From Psychrobacter sp. UBA3962 (GTDB taxonomy: Bacteria > Pseudomonadota > Gammaproteobacteria > Pseudomonadales > Moraxellaceae), in contig NZ_DGDC01000003.1 in NCBI RefSeq assembly GCF_002385225.1, forward strand, positions 192,284 through 256,283: a DNA stretch of 64,000 bases. Direction: 5' to 3'. The position numbers and the translations under genes are program-made. The notes below the pieces were generated by a model, which worked only from the letters and a program-made list of their open reading frames with translations, was not told where the DNA came from and ran no database searches. Below, piece by piece: positions 45,411 to 54,256 of this stretch (its first letter is position 1; each line of letters opens with the position of its first letter).

Positions 45411-45612
45411 TTGATGAAAATACTGATATACTCAAGCGTTGAAAAGCTGTCTATTAGTTAAAGTTATTAGTAATGCCTGTATTTATTAAAAAACTATTAC
45501 ACTTCGCAGCAAGTTGTTTTTTTATCTACTTTTAAAATTTTATCTGCTTTTAAAGTTTATTGTATAAACTATAAAACCGTTTATTCACTTATCACTCTGG
45601 GTTGTTATTGTC

Positions 45613-48600
45613 ATGAATTTTAGAAACACCACCATTCAATTTTGTAAGCTACCTTTAGTCATTGCTATAGGCTCAGCTGTCTTAGCTGGCTGTAATAGCA
45701 CAGCACCGGTACAAGGTACACAACAGGTGACTCGAGTCCCCGTTGCACAAAATGAAGCGGTATCTAATGTTCCAGCTACCCGAGGATACAGCACTTCTTT
45801 ATTAGATGATGAAAGCTTGGCAGAGCTAGAGAACTTATTGGAAGCCACCGACATGAAGATGGTGGAAGACGATAAGCTAGCCATTCAGCAGTATGGTAAC
45901 TTATGGGATAGGATGCGTGCTGGATTCCGTATGAGCCAGAACTATGGTTATGGTCAGCAGCAAAGAATTGACGCTCAGAAGAACTGGTTTATTAGCCGTC
46001 AAGAATATATCAATCGTCTAACGGCCCGTGCGAGTCGTTATTTATATCACACTGTGCGTGAAGCTGAGCGTCGTAATATCCCAACAGAGCTGGCTTTATT
46101 GCCTGTCATTGAGAGTTCTTACGATCCAACGGGTACCAGTAACGCAGCGGCTGCAGGCTTATGGCAATTCATTCCAAGTACTGGTCGCATTTACGGTCTA
46201 ACTCAGACCCCAACTTATGATGGGCGCCGCGATGTTATTGAATCAACGCGCGCAGCTTATGACTTCTTAACGTCACTACACAACCAATTTGGTAGCTGGG
46301 AGCTGGCTTTAGCCGCTTATAACGCGGGTCCTGGTCGGGTTCAAAAAGCCATTGATGCCAACCGTGCTAGAGGTCTGCCTACCGATTACTGGTCGCTTTC
46401 ACTGCCTACTGAAACCATGCATTATGTACCTCGCTTCATGGCGGTGGCACAAATTGTGAAAGACACTGGTCAATACAGCATTTATTTACCGGCCATTGCG
46501 AACCGTCAGCATTTTAGAAGTGTGCCAGTCAACTATGGCGTAAGTTTAATGGAGGTGTCACAGTTAACTGGCGTGAGTTATGATGAGTTAAAAGCTCTAA
46601 ACCCTTCTTTGAGCAGTGGCAGAGTGGACAGTGCAGGACCAAACCGTGTCATTATTCCTAACCAAGTTAACGTGGTAGTAGACTCTAAGCTAAGTAGTCT
46701 AAATGGCAGCGGTGGCACTATTTTAGCCAGCAACACAAACAATAGCTCTCCTTATAATATCCCTGATTCACAATATCAGGTGCTTTCAAAATCTCCTGAA
46801 GGTTTAGCAGAGTTTGCAAGTAAAGCGCGTGCTCCACAACAAAACAGTAGCTATATTGCCCCAACGCCTTCATTTTCACCAGGGGTGACTATAAGTGAAC
46901 CCCCTATTAGTGCTAGTGAAAAGAAAAGAATTGAATCTGAGCTTGCGGCATCAAATACATTGCCAACTACTTCTGCTCAGTTGACTAAGAATGATACCAT
47001 CGTCCAAGAGCCGCCTTTATCAGCAGAAGAAAAAAGCTTTATTTCACAACAGATTCGTCAGCAGTCTCCAGAAGTGGGCGAAGTAGTCAGCTCGGTTGAT
47101 GGTAACATTAAACTTGAAGCCATTCAGACCCAGCAGTCTATCTTAGAGGCGCGTGGTGAAGAGAAGAAGATAAGCTTTGACCGTCCAAGCTCTTCACAAC
47201 AGCAAACCACCCCACCAAAGCCAACGGGTACCCGTAGTACCTATACGGTACAGCGCGGCGATACCTTGGTTAATATTGCCTCACGAGCAGGCTTAAACTG
47301 GCGTGATATCGCAGATTGGAACCAAATTAATCCTAATTCTACCTTATTGGCAGGTACCAGTTTATACCTCTACAATGCTAAGCCAATTAAACCATTAGAT
47401 ACAGCGGTAGCCAAGCCTGATATCACTCAAGCTGACGCTCAACCAAATACCTATATCGTACGTCCAGGCGATACTTTAATCGGTACCGCTAATCGTGTGG
47501 GCCTAAGTGTCTCTCGTTTGGCCAGTTATAATGGTTTGCCAACCAATGCTCAGTTGCGTGCAGGTCAAAAGCTGTGGTTAATCCCAGGTATGGTTAAAAC
47601 CAGTGAGACTAGCAGCAGCTCAAGTAGCTCTTCATCGGTCTATAGCGGTAAGACCCAATCTTATACCGTACAACGTGGAGAGGGCCTGATAGGGCTTGCA
47701 TCACGCTTTAATATTCCAGTGACTACTTTAGCGGCAATGAATGACATGAGCCCCAATGAGCAGTTATTGGTAGGACAGCGTTTAACGGTACCTGCAGGAT
47801 CAACAAGTTCAAGTAGCAGCGCTAGTTCATCAAGCTCATCAAGTAACAGTAAGACGAGTTCTTCAAGCGCTTATAGTGGTGAAACCACTAGCTATACTGT
47901 AAAAGCGGGTGAGACGCTGATCGGCATTGCTAATAGAATTGGTGTGCCTCATACCCAAATTGCTGAAATCAATAACTTCTCAGCGACCACTCAATTACAA
48001 AGGGGGCAACGTATTAAGTTACCTGCTAGTAAGCAGCAAGTCGCTCGCAGCTTGAATAATCAGACCATCAAATATAAGGTTCAGGCAGGGGATTCCTTAA
48101 CCAATTTGGCTAGCCAGTACAATCTATCTGTTGCTGATCTTGCTAAAGCTAACAATCTAAGTGTTACTTCAAACTTATTGATAGGTCAGGTTATTACCAT
48201 TCCAGGCAGTGGCTCAGCGGCTACGAGTAGTAGTGCCTCAAGTAGTAGTGCATCGAGTACTGCTCCTGCTACTCCTACACGTACCTCGGGTAGCTCAAAA
48301 GCGAACTATACGGGTACTTATAAGGTGAAAGCAGGAGATGGCTTAATTAACTTGGCTCGAGAGTATGGGGTGTCTACTGCTGAGTTGGCTGAAGCTAACA
48401 ATATCAGCCCGACAGCAGGATTATTTGTTGGTCAAACCTTGAAGGTTCCAAGTACCAAAGCCAACACTAGCAGTGCTTCTTCTAGCTCTAATACCAGTAG
48501 CAGCGCTTCTAGTTCTAGCTCAGCACCTGCAGTGACGACGAGTGGTAATTACACCGTCAAATCTGGTGATTCATTGACTCGCTTGGCCAATCAATACGGT

Positions 48601-48837
48601 ATGAGTGTTAGTCAGCTAGCCAGCGCCAATGGCTTAAAGAATAATGCTGATCTAAGAGTGGGTCAAAAGATTACTATTCCTGCTACTACCACCAGCTATA
48701 AGGTGAAATCTGGTGATAGCTTAATCGGCTTAGCGAAGAAGTATGGTATTACCCCAGAGAAATTAGCAGAAATGAACGGAATTAGCAGTACTGCCATGTT
48801 GCAACTGGGTCAGACCCTCAAGGTACCTGTTCAATAA
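45613..48837 (+). CDS. mltD: MltD-like lytic transglycosylase lipoprotein with eight LysM domains
   Basis: Cleaves peptidoglycan glycan strands to 1,6-anhydro-muropeptides. The N-terminus is a lipoprotein signal with lipobox LAGC near residue 27. The GH23 catalytic domain (about 130-300) has Glu167 in LPVIESSYDPTGTS, followed by AAGLWQFIPSTGR and LAAYNAGPGRVQKAI. LysM domains start with YTVQRGDTLVNIA near 543. I count eight, the last ending at the C-terminus (QTLKVPVQ), joined by Ser-rich linkers. E. coli MltD has two. The 1074 residues are more than twice the E. coli length. The symbol is assigned by domain order. It faces mltF. Confidence 0.93.
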   Translation: MNFRNTTIQFCKLPLVIAIGSAVLAGCNSTAPVQGTQQVTRVPVAQNEAVSNVPATRGYSTSLLDDESLAELENLLEATDMKMVEDDKLAIQQYGNLWDRMRAGFRMSQNYGYGQQQRIDAQKNWFISRQEYINRLTARASRYLYHTVREAERRNIPTELALLPVIESSYDPTGTSNAAAAGLWQFIPSTGRIYGLTQTPTYDGRRDVIESTRAAYDFLTSLHNQFGSWELALAAYNAGPGRVQKAIDANRARGLPTDYWSLSLPTETMHYVPRFMAVAQIVKDTGQYSIYLPAIANRQHFRSVPVNYGVSLMEVSQLTGVSYDELKALNPSLSSGRVDSAGPNRVIIPNQVNVVVDSKLSSLNGSGGTILASNTNNSSPYNIPDSQYQVLSKSPEGLAEFASKARAPQQNSSYIAPTPSFSPGVTISEPPISASEKKRIESELAASNTLPTTSAQLTKNDTIVQEPPLSAEEKSFISQQIRQQSPEVGEVVSSVDGNIKLEAIQTQQSILEARGEEKKISFDRPSSSQQQTTPPKPTGTRSTYTVQRGDTLVNIASRAGLNWRDIADWNQINPNSTLLAGTSLYLYNAKPIKPLDTAVAKPDITQADAQPNTYIVRPGDTLIGTANRVGLSVSRLASYNGLPTNAQLRAGQKLWLIPGMVKTSETSSSSSSSSSVYSGKTQSYTVQRGEGLIGLASRFNIPVTTLAAMNDMSPNEQLLVGQRLTVPAGSTSSSSSASSSSSSSNSKTSSSSAYSGETTSYTVKAGETLIGIANRIGVPHTQIAEINNFSATTQLQRGQRIKLPASKQQVARSLNNQTIKYKVQAGDSLTNLASQYNLSVADLAKANNLSVTSNLLIGQVITIPGSGSAATSSSASSSSASSTAPATPTRTSGSSKANYTGTYKVKAGDGLINLAREYGVSTAELAEANNISPTAGLFVGQTLKVPSTKANTSSASSSSNTSSSASSSSSAPAVTTSGNYTVKSGDSLTRLANQYGMSVSQLASANGLKNNADLRVGQKITIPATTTSYKVKSGDSLIGLAKKYGITPEKLAEMNGISSTAMLQLGQTLKVPVQ
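47239..48834 (+). repeat. Eight LysM repeats with Ser-rich linkers in mltD
   Basis: Units begin at YTVQRGDTL, YIVRPGDTL, YTVQRGEGL, YTVKAGETL, YKVQAGDSL, YKVKAGDGL, YTVKSGDSL and YKVKSGDSL. Each is about 45 residues and ends in a GQ-hydrophobic-P pattern. Linkers of mostly AGT/AGC/TCA Ser codons separate several of them. Confidence 0.9.
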
Positions 48838-48911
48838 GGTGCTATTAAGTCAATAAGTGGCTATTAAGCGCGTAACGTGTAAGCCATGACAACTTAGTAG
48901 GGCATAAGGCA

Positions 48912-48950
48912 TAAAAAAAGAGCTCAGTTTAAAACTGTGCTCTTTTTTTA
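48912..48950. terminator. Bidirectional terminator between mltD and mltF
   Basis: AAAAAAAGAGC, CAGTTT, then AAACTG and GCTCTTTTTTT form a long stem (one T-T mismatch) with T-runs usable on both strands. Confidence 0.9.
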
Positions 48951-49038
48951 TTTTTAACGGTATAGGGTATTTATAATTACAAGAAATGCTTAATTAAAAG
49001 GGTCTGTTTCAATAGGGCTGATATCAACTCCTAACCGT

Positions 49039-50271
49039 TTAAACCGTTTGCATCTTCAAGGACTCTAAATAGCTACGTATGTTGGTTACATAGTCCATGC
49101 ACTGGACATAGCGAGAGTTCTGACTGGCATGGTCTGACATATAGGCGTATACATTTGACCAACTATTTGGGTTTTTGCCGTCTTTCTCGATTTTTTTCTG
49201 AATGCTTTTGACCGCATTGGGACCCATGTTATAAGAGGCCAAAGCAAACCATAGGCGGTCTGGATTGGGCACTTCTGCAAAAGCCTCTTTCATCTGCTCT
49301 AGATAACGAGCACCACCGCCAATACTTTGATAGGGGTCTACTCGGTCTGATACGCCCATGGCTTTAGCGGTATTATTGGTCAACATCATCAGACCACGTA
49401 CCCCAGTGGGAGAGATGGCATTGGCATCCAAATGCGACTCTTGATAGCCCATGGCCACTAATAGCTGCCAGTCATGATTATAGGCGCTGGCTTGCTGCTG
49501 AAATGAGGACTTATAGCTTGGCAGATTAGCTGTTAAAGTTTGTTCAAAATGCTTACGGTTATAATCATCTTTTAATAAAGTTTGATCATAAAAATTGGCA
49601 ATTTTGGTGGTATTGATTAACTGACCATCGTCACATAAGAAGTGACTGGCTTTTACCGCTAAAGGGTCAGTGCTGCTTCTAAAGCTCCAATTGGTTTTGG
49701 GATGAAGTCCATTGGCGACCAAGGTGCTGTCAAAGCCGCAGCTAATATTAATGGAGGCCACACCAGACTCGGTGCTTAGCTTGGTACTGGCTGTGGTTAG
49801 AGCCATATCAGCCTCACCTTCGCGTACTGCAGCTAATGCGTCAGCATCAGAGTCATATTGTTTTACTTTTAAATCAACGCCCAAATCATGAGCGTAGGAG
49901 CGAGCGATATCAAAGCCAAACCCATGCTCGAAGCGGTCTGTTGAAAAATAAGTACTATTACCTTTTACCGAAGCTAGGGTTAAAGTTTGCGAGGCCATAA
50001 CGGTCTCGTAAGCTTCCGCCTGAGTGGTGAATAGCGCTGTGGTCAGACTTTTCGCTGGCAACGATAACAGAGCAATGCCAGAGATTTGCGCTAGCATTTT
50101 GGTCTTAGCAAACTTCTTGTTCGCTGCAGGACGTTTGAAATTAGGTAGACTACGATGTAGGGGAGTTAAAAAATGACGAACATTTTTAGAACGGTTTAAA
50201 GGTGTGGTAAATACATAAGATGAGATAGAATGGTTGTCTTTGCGATTTATCCAATTCGATAGTCGTTGCAT
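49039..50271 (-). CDS. mltF: MltF-like lytic transglycosylase with solute-binding-like domain
   Basis: Two-domain periplasmic murein transglycosylase. The start at 50271 is chosen for GGAG six bases upstream; an ATG at 50298 is in frame without such a site. A basic N-terminus of about 55 residues precedes the hydrophobic part MLAQISGIALLSLPAKSLT. A shortened solute-binding-protein domain follows (FGFDIARSYAHDLGVDLKV and REGEADMALTTAS). The SLT domain has Glu278 in AMGYQESHLDANAISPTGVRG and ends near LASYNMGPNAVKSI. In MltF the first domain regulates activity. The N-terminal basic head is unusual. It lies tail to tail with mltD, so two cell-wall lytic enzymes share one terminator. Confidence 0.88.
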   Translation of the reverse strand: MQRLSNWINRKDNHSISSYVFTTPLNRSKNVRHFLTPLHRSLPNFKRPAANKKFAKTKMLAQISGIALLSLPAKSLTTALFTTQAEAYETVMASQTLTLASVKGNSTYFSTDRFEHGFGFDIARSYAHDLGVDLKVKQYDSDADALAAVREGEADMALTTASTKLSTESGVASINISCGFDSTLVANGLHPKTNWSFRSSTDPLAVKASHFLCDDGQLINTTKIANFYDQTLLKDDYNRKHFEQTLTANLPSYKSSFQQQASAYNHDWQLLVAMGYQESHLDANAISPTGVRGLMMLTNNTAKAMGVSDRVDPYQSIGGGARYLEQMKEAFAEVPNPDRLWFALASYNMGPNAVKSIQKKIEKDGKNPNSWSNVYAYMSDHASQNSRYVQCMDYVTNIRSYLESLKMQTV

Positions 50272-50298
50272 GGATGGCTCCGTTGTCCAACTATCCAC

Positions 50299-51284
50299 AC
50301 TGTGTAGAGTTTAATACACCATTGTATTAAAGTCTCTTTAAGCCACAGTCATGAGCAATATAGACGTTATATACAGCTTTTAGCCATCAAGCTACCTAGG
50401 GCCATTCAGCATCAATAAAGCGGGCAAAAACACAAATAGCCCTTATTATTGATCATATAACGTTTGATTTATCAAAGACGATGTGTGAGTAAAGCTATAG
50501 CTTATACCCTTTTGAAAAATCAAAAATATTGCTAACAAGACGAATTAAAGCACTCCTAAGCTAAATACCATAACTCATATCAATTTATGGTAAAGCCCAT
50601 CCAGATATAAAGCAGCCGCTGTCTTGTCTCAACAAACGGCTAACTCTATAAATATAGGGTTTATGACCCAGTATTGAATATATTTAAATAAAAATATGTC
50701 TTTCTAAACTTACCAATACTGGATGGATTTAATGTTTGTTAAATCCGTTGTCACTTCTCTTAGGTTTACTTTTAATTATTGATTTAAGCGCTGACTATAT
50801 AAGCTATATTTAATTAACTTATATGGTCAGTGCTAGACATCAACAATCACAAACCTACTTAAATAAAATCCCGCTCAACCCCGAGGCTCTAAGATAAGTA
50901 CGTCATTTTATAATTTATAAGAGACAGTACCTTATGAAGCCAAGTGTCGAGATGTAATTTTATTTAAGCCAGGCTAAACCCGCGCTTGCGATAGTTTATT
51001 AAATTTGGCGGTCTTATCTTAATTATATTGTGCTATTAAGATAAAAATTCAACATTAAATCGCCAATTACTGATGAAAATATCAAAAGTTACCAACAATT
51101 GTTGATTTAATGAGGGGCGTCACATTTAGAAAGGCGCATATTATACTAAAAATTAGGTTTCAGGTATGTATGATAATATTTATCAGCTCATTCTAATTTT
51201 TTAATAGAGCTACATAAATGCTATTCCATAAGCTCTAGCCGCACAAATCTCAGATCATATAAATCACAGGTAAATAAGATCAAG
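50299..51284. other. 986-base non-coding region rich in inverted repeats
   Basis: No credible gene or tRNA is seen between mltF and the NIF3 gene. Inverted repeats occur at 50411-50453 (ATCAATAA/TTATTGAT with GGGC/GCCC inside), 50668-50722 (CCAGTATTG/CAATACTGG), 50725-50746 (GGATTTAA/TTAAATCC), 50787-50834 (17-pair stem), 50858-50968 (CTTAAATAAAAT/ATTTTATTTAAG with inner pairs) and 51005-51066 (TTGGCG/CGCCAA around TTATCTTAAT/ATTAAGATAA). It may hold one or more structured RNAs or a degraded mobile sequence. Confidence 0.5.
50787..50834 (+). repeat. 17-base-pair hairpin in non-coding DNA
   Basis: AGCGCTGACTATATAAG pairs with CTTATATGGTCAGTGCT over all 17 positions if two G-U pairs are allowed. 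The G-U pairs form only in a plus-strand RNA; on the other strand they would be A-C mismatches. That points to a plus-strand transcript. Confidence 0.55.
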
Positions 51285-52046
51285 TTAAGCAGGGTTAGGG
51301 TCATCAACAAAGCTAACTTGCACTCCCAAAGTGCTTTCAATCACCTCTCCTAAAGCTTGGATGCCGCCCATTTCGGTTGCATGATGACCACAAGCCAGAT
51401 AATCAATTCCTAACTCTCGGGCTGAATGCGTAGTACGCTCTGAAATTTCTCCAGAGATATACAATTGACAGCCCATATTGGCAGCTTGTTCAATCATGTC
51501 TTGGGCGCCGCCAGTGCAGATCCCCACCTTTGAAATTACTGAGTTACCAGCACTAATATGGGTGGGGGTTCGCTGTAGTTTTTCACTAACTTTTTTAATA
51601 AAGTCTTCAATAGAGATAGGATCACACTGGGCAATATTCCCCACCGGATGCTTTTCATCTGGGTATAAGGCACCCATAATTTGTAGATCCAAAAGATTTG
51701 CCAGCACTGCATTATTACCAATGACTGGATGAGCATCTAGGGGTAGGTGGTAGGCCAGTAAGGAGATATGGTTTTGCAGTAGGCTACGGATACGTTTGCC
51801 CTTCATACCCGTTAGTGGCTCAGGCTCACCCTTCCAAAAATAGCCATGATGTACCAATATAGCGTCAGCGTTTTGCTCGATAGCCGCATCAATAAGATTT
51901 TGAGTAGCGGTAACTCCGGTAATGATTTTTTTGATAGGAGCATCAGCATCTACCTGTAAACCATTAGGGCAGTAGTCTTTAAATTCTTTGGCTTTTAGGT
52001 AATCATTGCACCATTGCTCGAGGGCTATTGGGCTTAGTTCGGTCAT
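51285..52046 (-). CDS. NIF3-family dinuclear metal-binding protein (YbgI type)
   Basis: 253-residue member of the NIF3/YbgI family, which forms a hexameric toroid with a two-metal site. The metal-binding blocks are AILVHHGYFWKGE near residues 62-74, LLAYHLPLDAHPVIGNN near 95-111 and the C-terminal YLACGHHATEMGG. In some bacteria the family is annotated GTP cyclohydrolase I type 2 from limited evidence; the real role is unsettled. AAGGAG is 7 bases before ATG. It is divergent from the DegS-like protease gene. Confidence 0.93.
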   Translation of the reverse strand: MTELSPIALEQWCNDYLKAKEFKDYCPNGLQVDADAPIKKIITGVTATQNLIDAAIEQNADAILVHHGYFWKGEPEPLTGMKGKRIRSLLQNHISLLAYHLPLDAHPVIGNNAVLANLLDLQIMGALYPDEKHPVGNIAQCDPISIEDFIKKVSEKLQRTPTHISAGNSVISKVGICTGGAQDMIEQAANMGCQLYISGEISERTTHSARELGIDYLACGHHATEMGGIQALGEVIESTLGVQVSFVDDPNPA

Positions 52047-52388
52047 TACAAACTCCTTAATTAGAAATACTGTGTTAATAAATTTTCAATCAAATAATAA
52101 AGGACTTAACTTAGAATTATTTTATAAAATGAGCCGTTCAAAATGGGCTTAGTGGGCTACAAGTAACATGAATTGAACAATATAGCGGTGAAAAATAGAA
52201 AGGGGTGGGACAGTAAATGGCTAACAAATGTTAAACTAATACCATTTTAAGTGATTCTTAATCCATTAAACCATCTAAATATCCACCATCGCCTTAAAAC
52301 GTAAAATATTGGTTGTCGCTAAAGTCATCTAAATTTATTTAAGGTTTGGTGTTCGTGCTATTTGCACGTTTTGACATTGAGGAGTGAC
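52047..52388. other. Divergent intergenic region, NIF3 / DegS-like
   Basis: 342 AT-rich bases that must carry both promoters. No inverted repeat with terminator features and no gene were seen. Confidence 0.4.
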
Positions 52389-53705
52389 ATGTCTGCATCA
52401 TCAAAAACCAGCGTTATCTGGAAGATTCTACCCTGGTTATTATTGATCGCTGTATTAGCAGCATTTATCTGGGTCTATATTGGGCAAAAAACCAGTCAAC
52501 AACCCGCTTGGGAGCCGCCACGTAATGAGTCTGACTCTATTGCGCTAAACACCGGTAGAAACTCTGATAAGCCTGAGCCTATTGTGTCATATCATAATGC
52601 GGTTGCTAAGGCGTCACGCTCGGTAGTTAATATCTATACTACGCAGACCATTCAAAACCCTTATATGAATGATCCTATCTTGCGTCGTTTCTATGAGTTT
52701 CATGGCCAAAATCCTCAAGCTGGTCAAGAGACCAACTTAGGCTCAGGGGTGATTGTCTCAAAAGATGGCTATATTGTAACCAATGCTCATGTGATTGCCA
52801 AAGCGGATGAGATTGTTGTGGCACTTAATGATGGCCGTAAAGCTGTGGCTACAGTAGTGGGCACTGATCCTGACAGTGATTTGGCGGTTATTAAAGTCGA
52901 CATGACAGGACTAGAGCCTTTGGCATTTAGAGAAACGCCTATTGAAGTAGGCGATGTGGCCCTGGCCATTGGTAACCCCTTCGGTGTGGGACAAACCGTG
53001 ACTCAAGGTATCATCTCAGCTACAGGACGTACCGGTCTCGGGGTTAACACTTTTGAAGACTTTATCCAAACTGATGCAGCCATTAACCCAGGTAACTCCG
53101 GTGGCGCCTTAGTAGATGCTCGCGGTGAATTGGTGGGGATTAATACCCTAATATTCTCACGCTCAGGCGGCTCTATGGGGATTGGCTTTGCGATTCCAAC
53201 CGCTTTAGTAGAACAAGTTATGAATGCCATTATCAAAGATGGTAAAGTCAGTCGTGGCTGGCTAGGTATCGAAGTACTGTCTCAGCTGCGCGATCCTTCA
53301 CAACTTGAAACTACCACAGGGGTGGTAGTGCGTAACATTATCCCAGGTAGCCCTGCTGCTAAAAGTGGGCTGAAGGTAGGCGATGTTATTCTATCTATCG
53401 ATGGGGTAGAGATGACCGATTCTAACGCACTGATTCAGCATGTCGCTCGCAAAATGCCTAATAGTGTATTGAAGGTACAAGTGGTACGCGGTTCAGAAAA
53501 CATGAATATTGATATAGCTTTGGCGGAACGTCCTACCCAAACTGATGTGGTAGCGCCTATGGAAATGCCAACAGATCCAGAGCTGTTAGTTGAGCCTGAA
53601 AATGGACCCCCATTAACAGATGAGCAACGCGCCCAGCTTAGAGAAGAGTTGATTGAATTATTTGAAAATGGGGCCCGACCAAAAGTAGACCCGTTACCGC
53701 AATAA
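52389..53705 (+). CDS. DegS/AlgW-like membrane-anchored serine protease with PDZ domain
   Basis: Periplasmic HtrA-family protease anchored in the inner membrane. The start is ATG 52389, with GAGGAG close upstream. A membrane anchor (about residues 9-32) precedes the trypsin-like domain. Its triad is His134 (VTNAHVIAKA), Asp164 (DPDSDLAVIKV) and Ser237 (NPGNSGGALV). One PDZ domain follows (about 285-380, GLKVGDVILSIDGVEM). A tail of about 55 acidic, Pro-rich residues ends the protein. One PDZ plus an anchor fits DegS, which triggers the sigma-E response by cutting RseA. No rseA or rpoE is nearby, so that role is inferred. Confidence 0.9.
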   Translation: MSASSKTSVIWKILPWLLLIAVLAAFIWVYIGQKTSQQPAWEPPRNESDSIALNTGRNSDKPEPIVSYHNAVAKASRSVVNIYTTQTIQNPYMNDPILRRFYEFHGQNPQAGQETNLGSGVIVSKDGYIVTNAHVIAKADEIVVALNDGRKAVATVVGTDPDSDLAVIKVDMTGLEPLAFRETPIEVGDVALAIGNPFGVGQTVTQGIISATGRTGLGVNTFEDFIQTDAAINPGNSGGALVDARGELVGINTLIFSRSGGSMGIGFAIPTALVEQVMNAIIKDGKVSRGWLGIEVLSQLRDPSQLETTTGVVVRNIIPGSPAAKSGLKVGDVILSIDGVEMTDSNALIQHVARKMPNSVLKVQVVRGSENMNIDIALAERPTQTDVVAPMEMPTDPELLVEPENGPPLTDEQRAQLREELIELFENGARPKVDPLPQ

Positions 53706-53741
53706 CATTTTGTGAGTAGCTGAAAAGTTAAAGCTATAAGT

Positions 53742-53776
53742 ACAAAAAAGTCCGCTATAAGGCGGACTTTTTTTTG
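53742..53776. terminator. Bidirectional terminator between DegS-like gene and yfaE
   Basis: AAAAAAGTCCGC and GCGGACTTTTTT form a strong stem with a 6-base loop between two convergent genes. Confidence 0.92.
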
Positions 53777-53825
53777 GCTTTATAATTTTATATTTCTTTG
53801 TTTTATACAGTATATAGCCAGGCTA

Positions 53826-54083
53826 TTACTTGACTTCTTTTAGATGAATCAATCCTTTGACTTTGCAACAGCAGGCAAGAATCTCTCCTTGCTCAATCAT
53901 TGCTAAAGGGGGCTCTGCATAAGTCACTGGAAAGGAGGCGTGGCTCAAGGTAACCCGGCAGCTACCGCAATAGCCTTCACGACATTGATAATTAATATCA
54001 TGCCCAGTACGTAATAAACCATCCAATAAAGTTTCATCATCATGCAGATAAAAACGTTTTTTTGAGGTAAATACCCAAGTCAT
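53826..54083 (-). CDS. yfaE: YfaE-like 2Fe-2S ferredoxin for ribonucleotide reductase maintenance
   Basis: 85-residue plant-type ferredoxin. The iron-sulphur ligands are Cys34, Cys39 and Cys42 (CREGYCGSC), with the fourth in the ACCC cluster at 71-73. In E. coli, YfaE supplies electrons to rebuild the diferric-tyrosyl radical of NrdB, and its gene follows nrdAB as it does here. A terminator lies between nrdB and this gene, so its expression probably depends on read-through or its own promoter. The start has no strong ribosome-binding site. Confidence 0.92.
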   Translation of the reverse strand: MTWVFTSKKRFYLHDDETLLDGLLRTGHDINYQCREGYCGSCRVTLSHASFPVTYAEPPLAMIEQGEILACCCKVKGLIHLKEVK

Positions 54084-54152
54084 AGTATTGAGTCACTTAT
54101 TAATTGTTTATTTATAGAGTGATGCGTCTTAGCTTAGATAAAAAAATAGGGC

Positions 54153-54190
54153 AAAAAAGCGTGCGGTCATTTTCACAACAACGGCACGCT
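54153..54190 (-). terminator. nrdB terminator (before yfaE)
   Basis: On the minus strand AGCGTGC and GCACGCT form the stem around a 19-base loop, followed by TTTTT. The loop is long, so it may be partial. Confidence 0.65.
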
Positions 54191-54256
54191 ATTTTAAATA
54201 AGTTATTAAGCCTGTCGTCTCGATAGCCCTAACATGCTTATTACTTCTATCGAAAA

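Noticed and set aside
47605..48530. Ser-codon runs in mltD as a CRISPR-like or mobile repeat
   Set aside because: The runs are in frame, encode linkers between LysM domains, and have no spacer structure.
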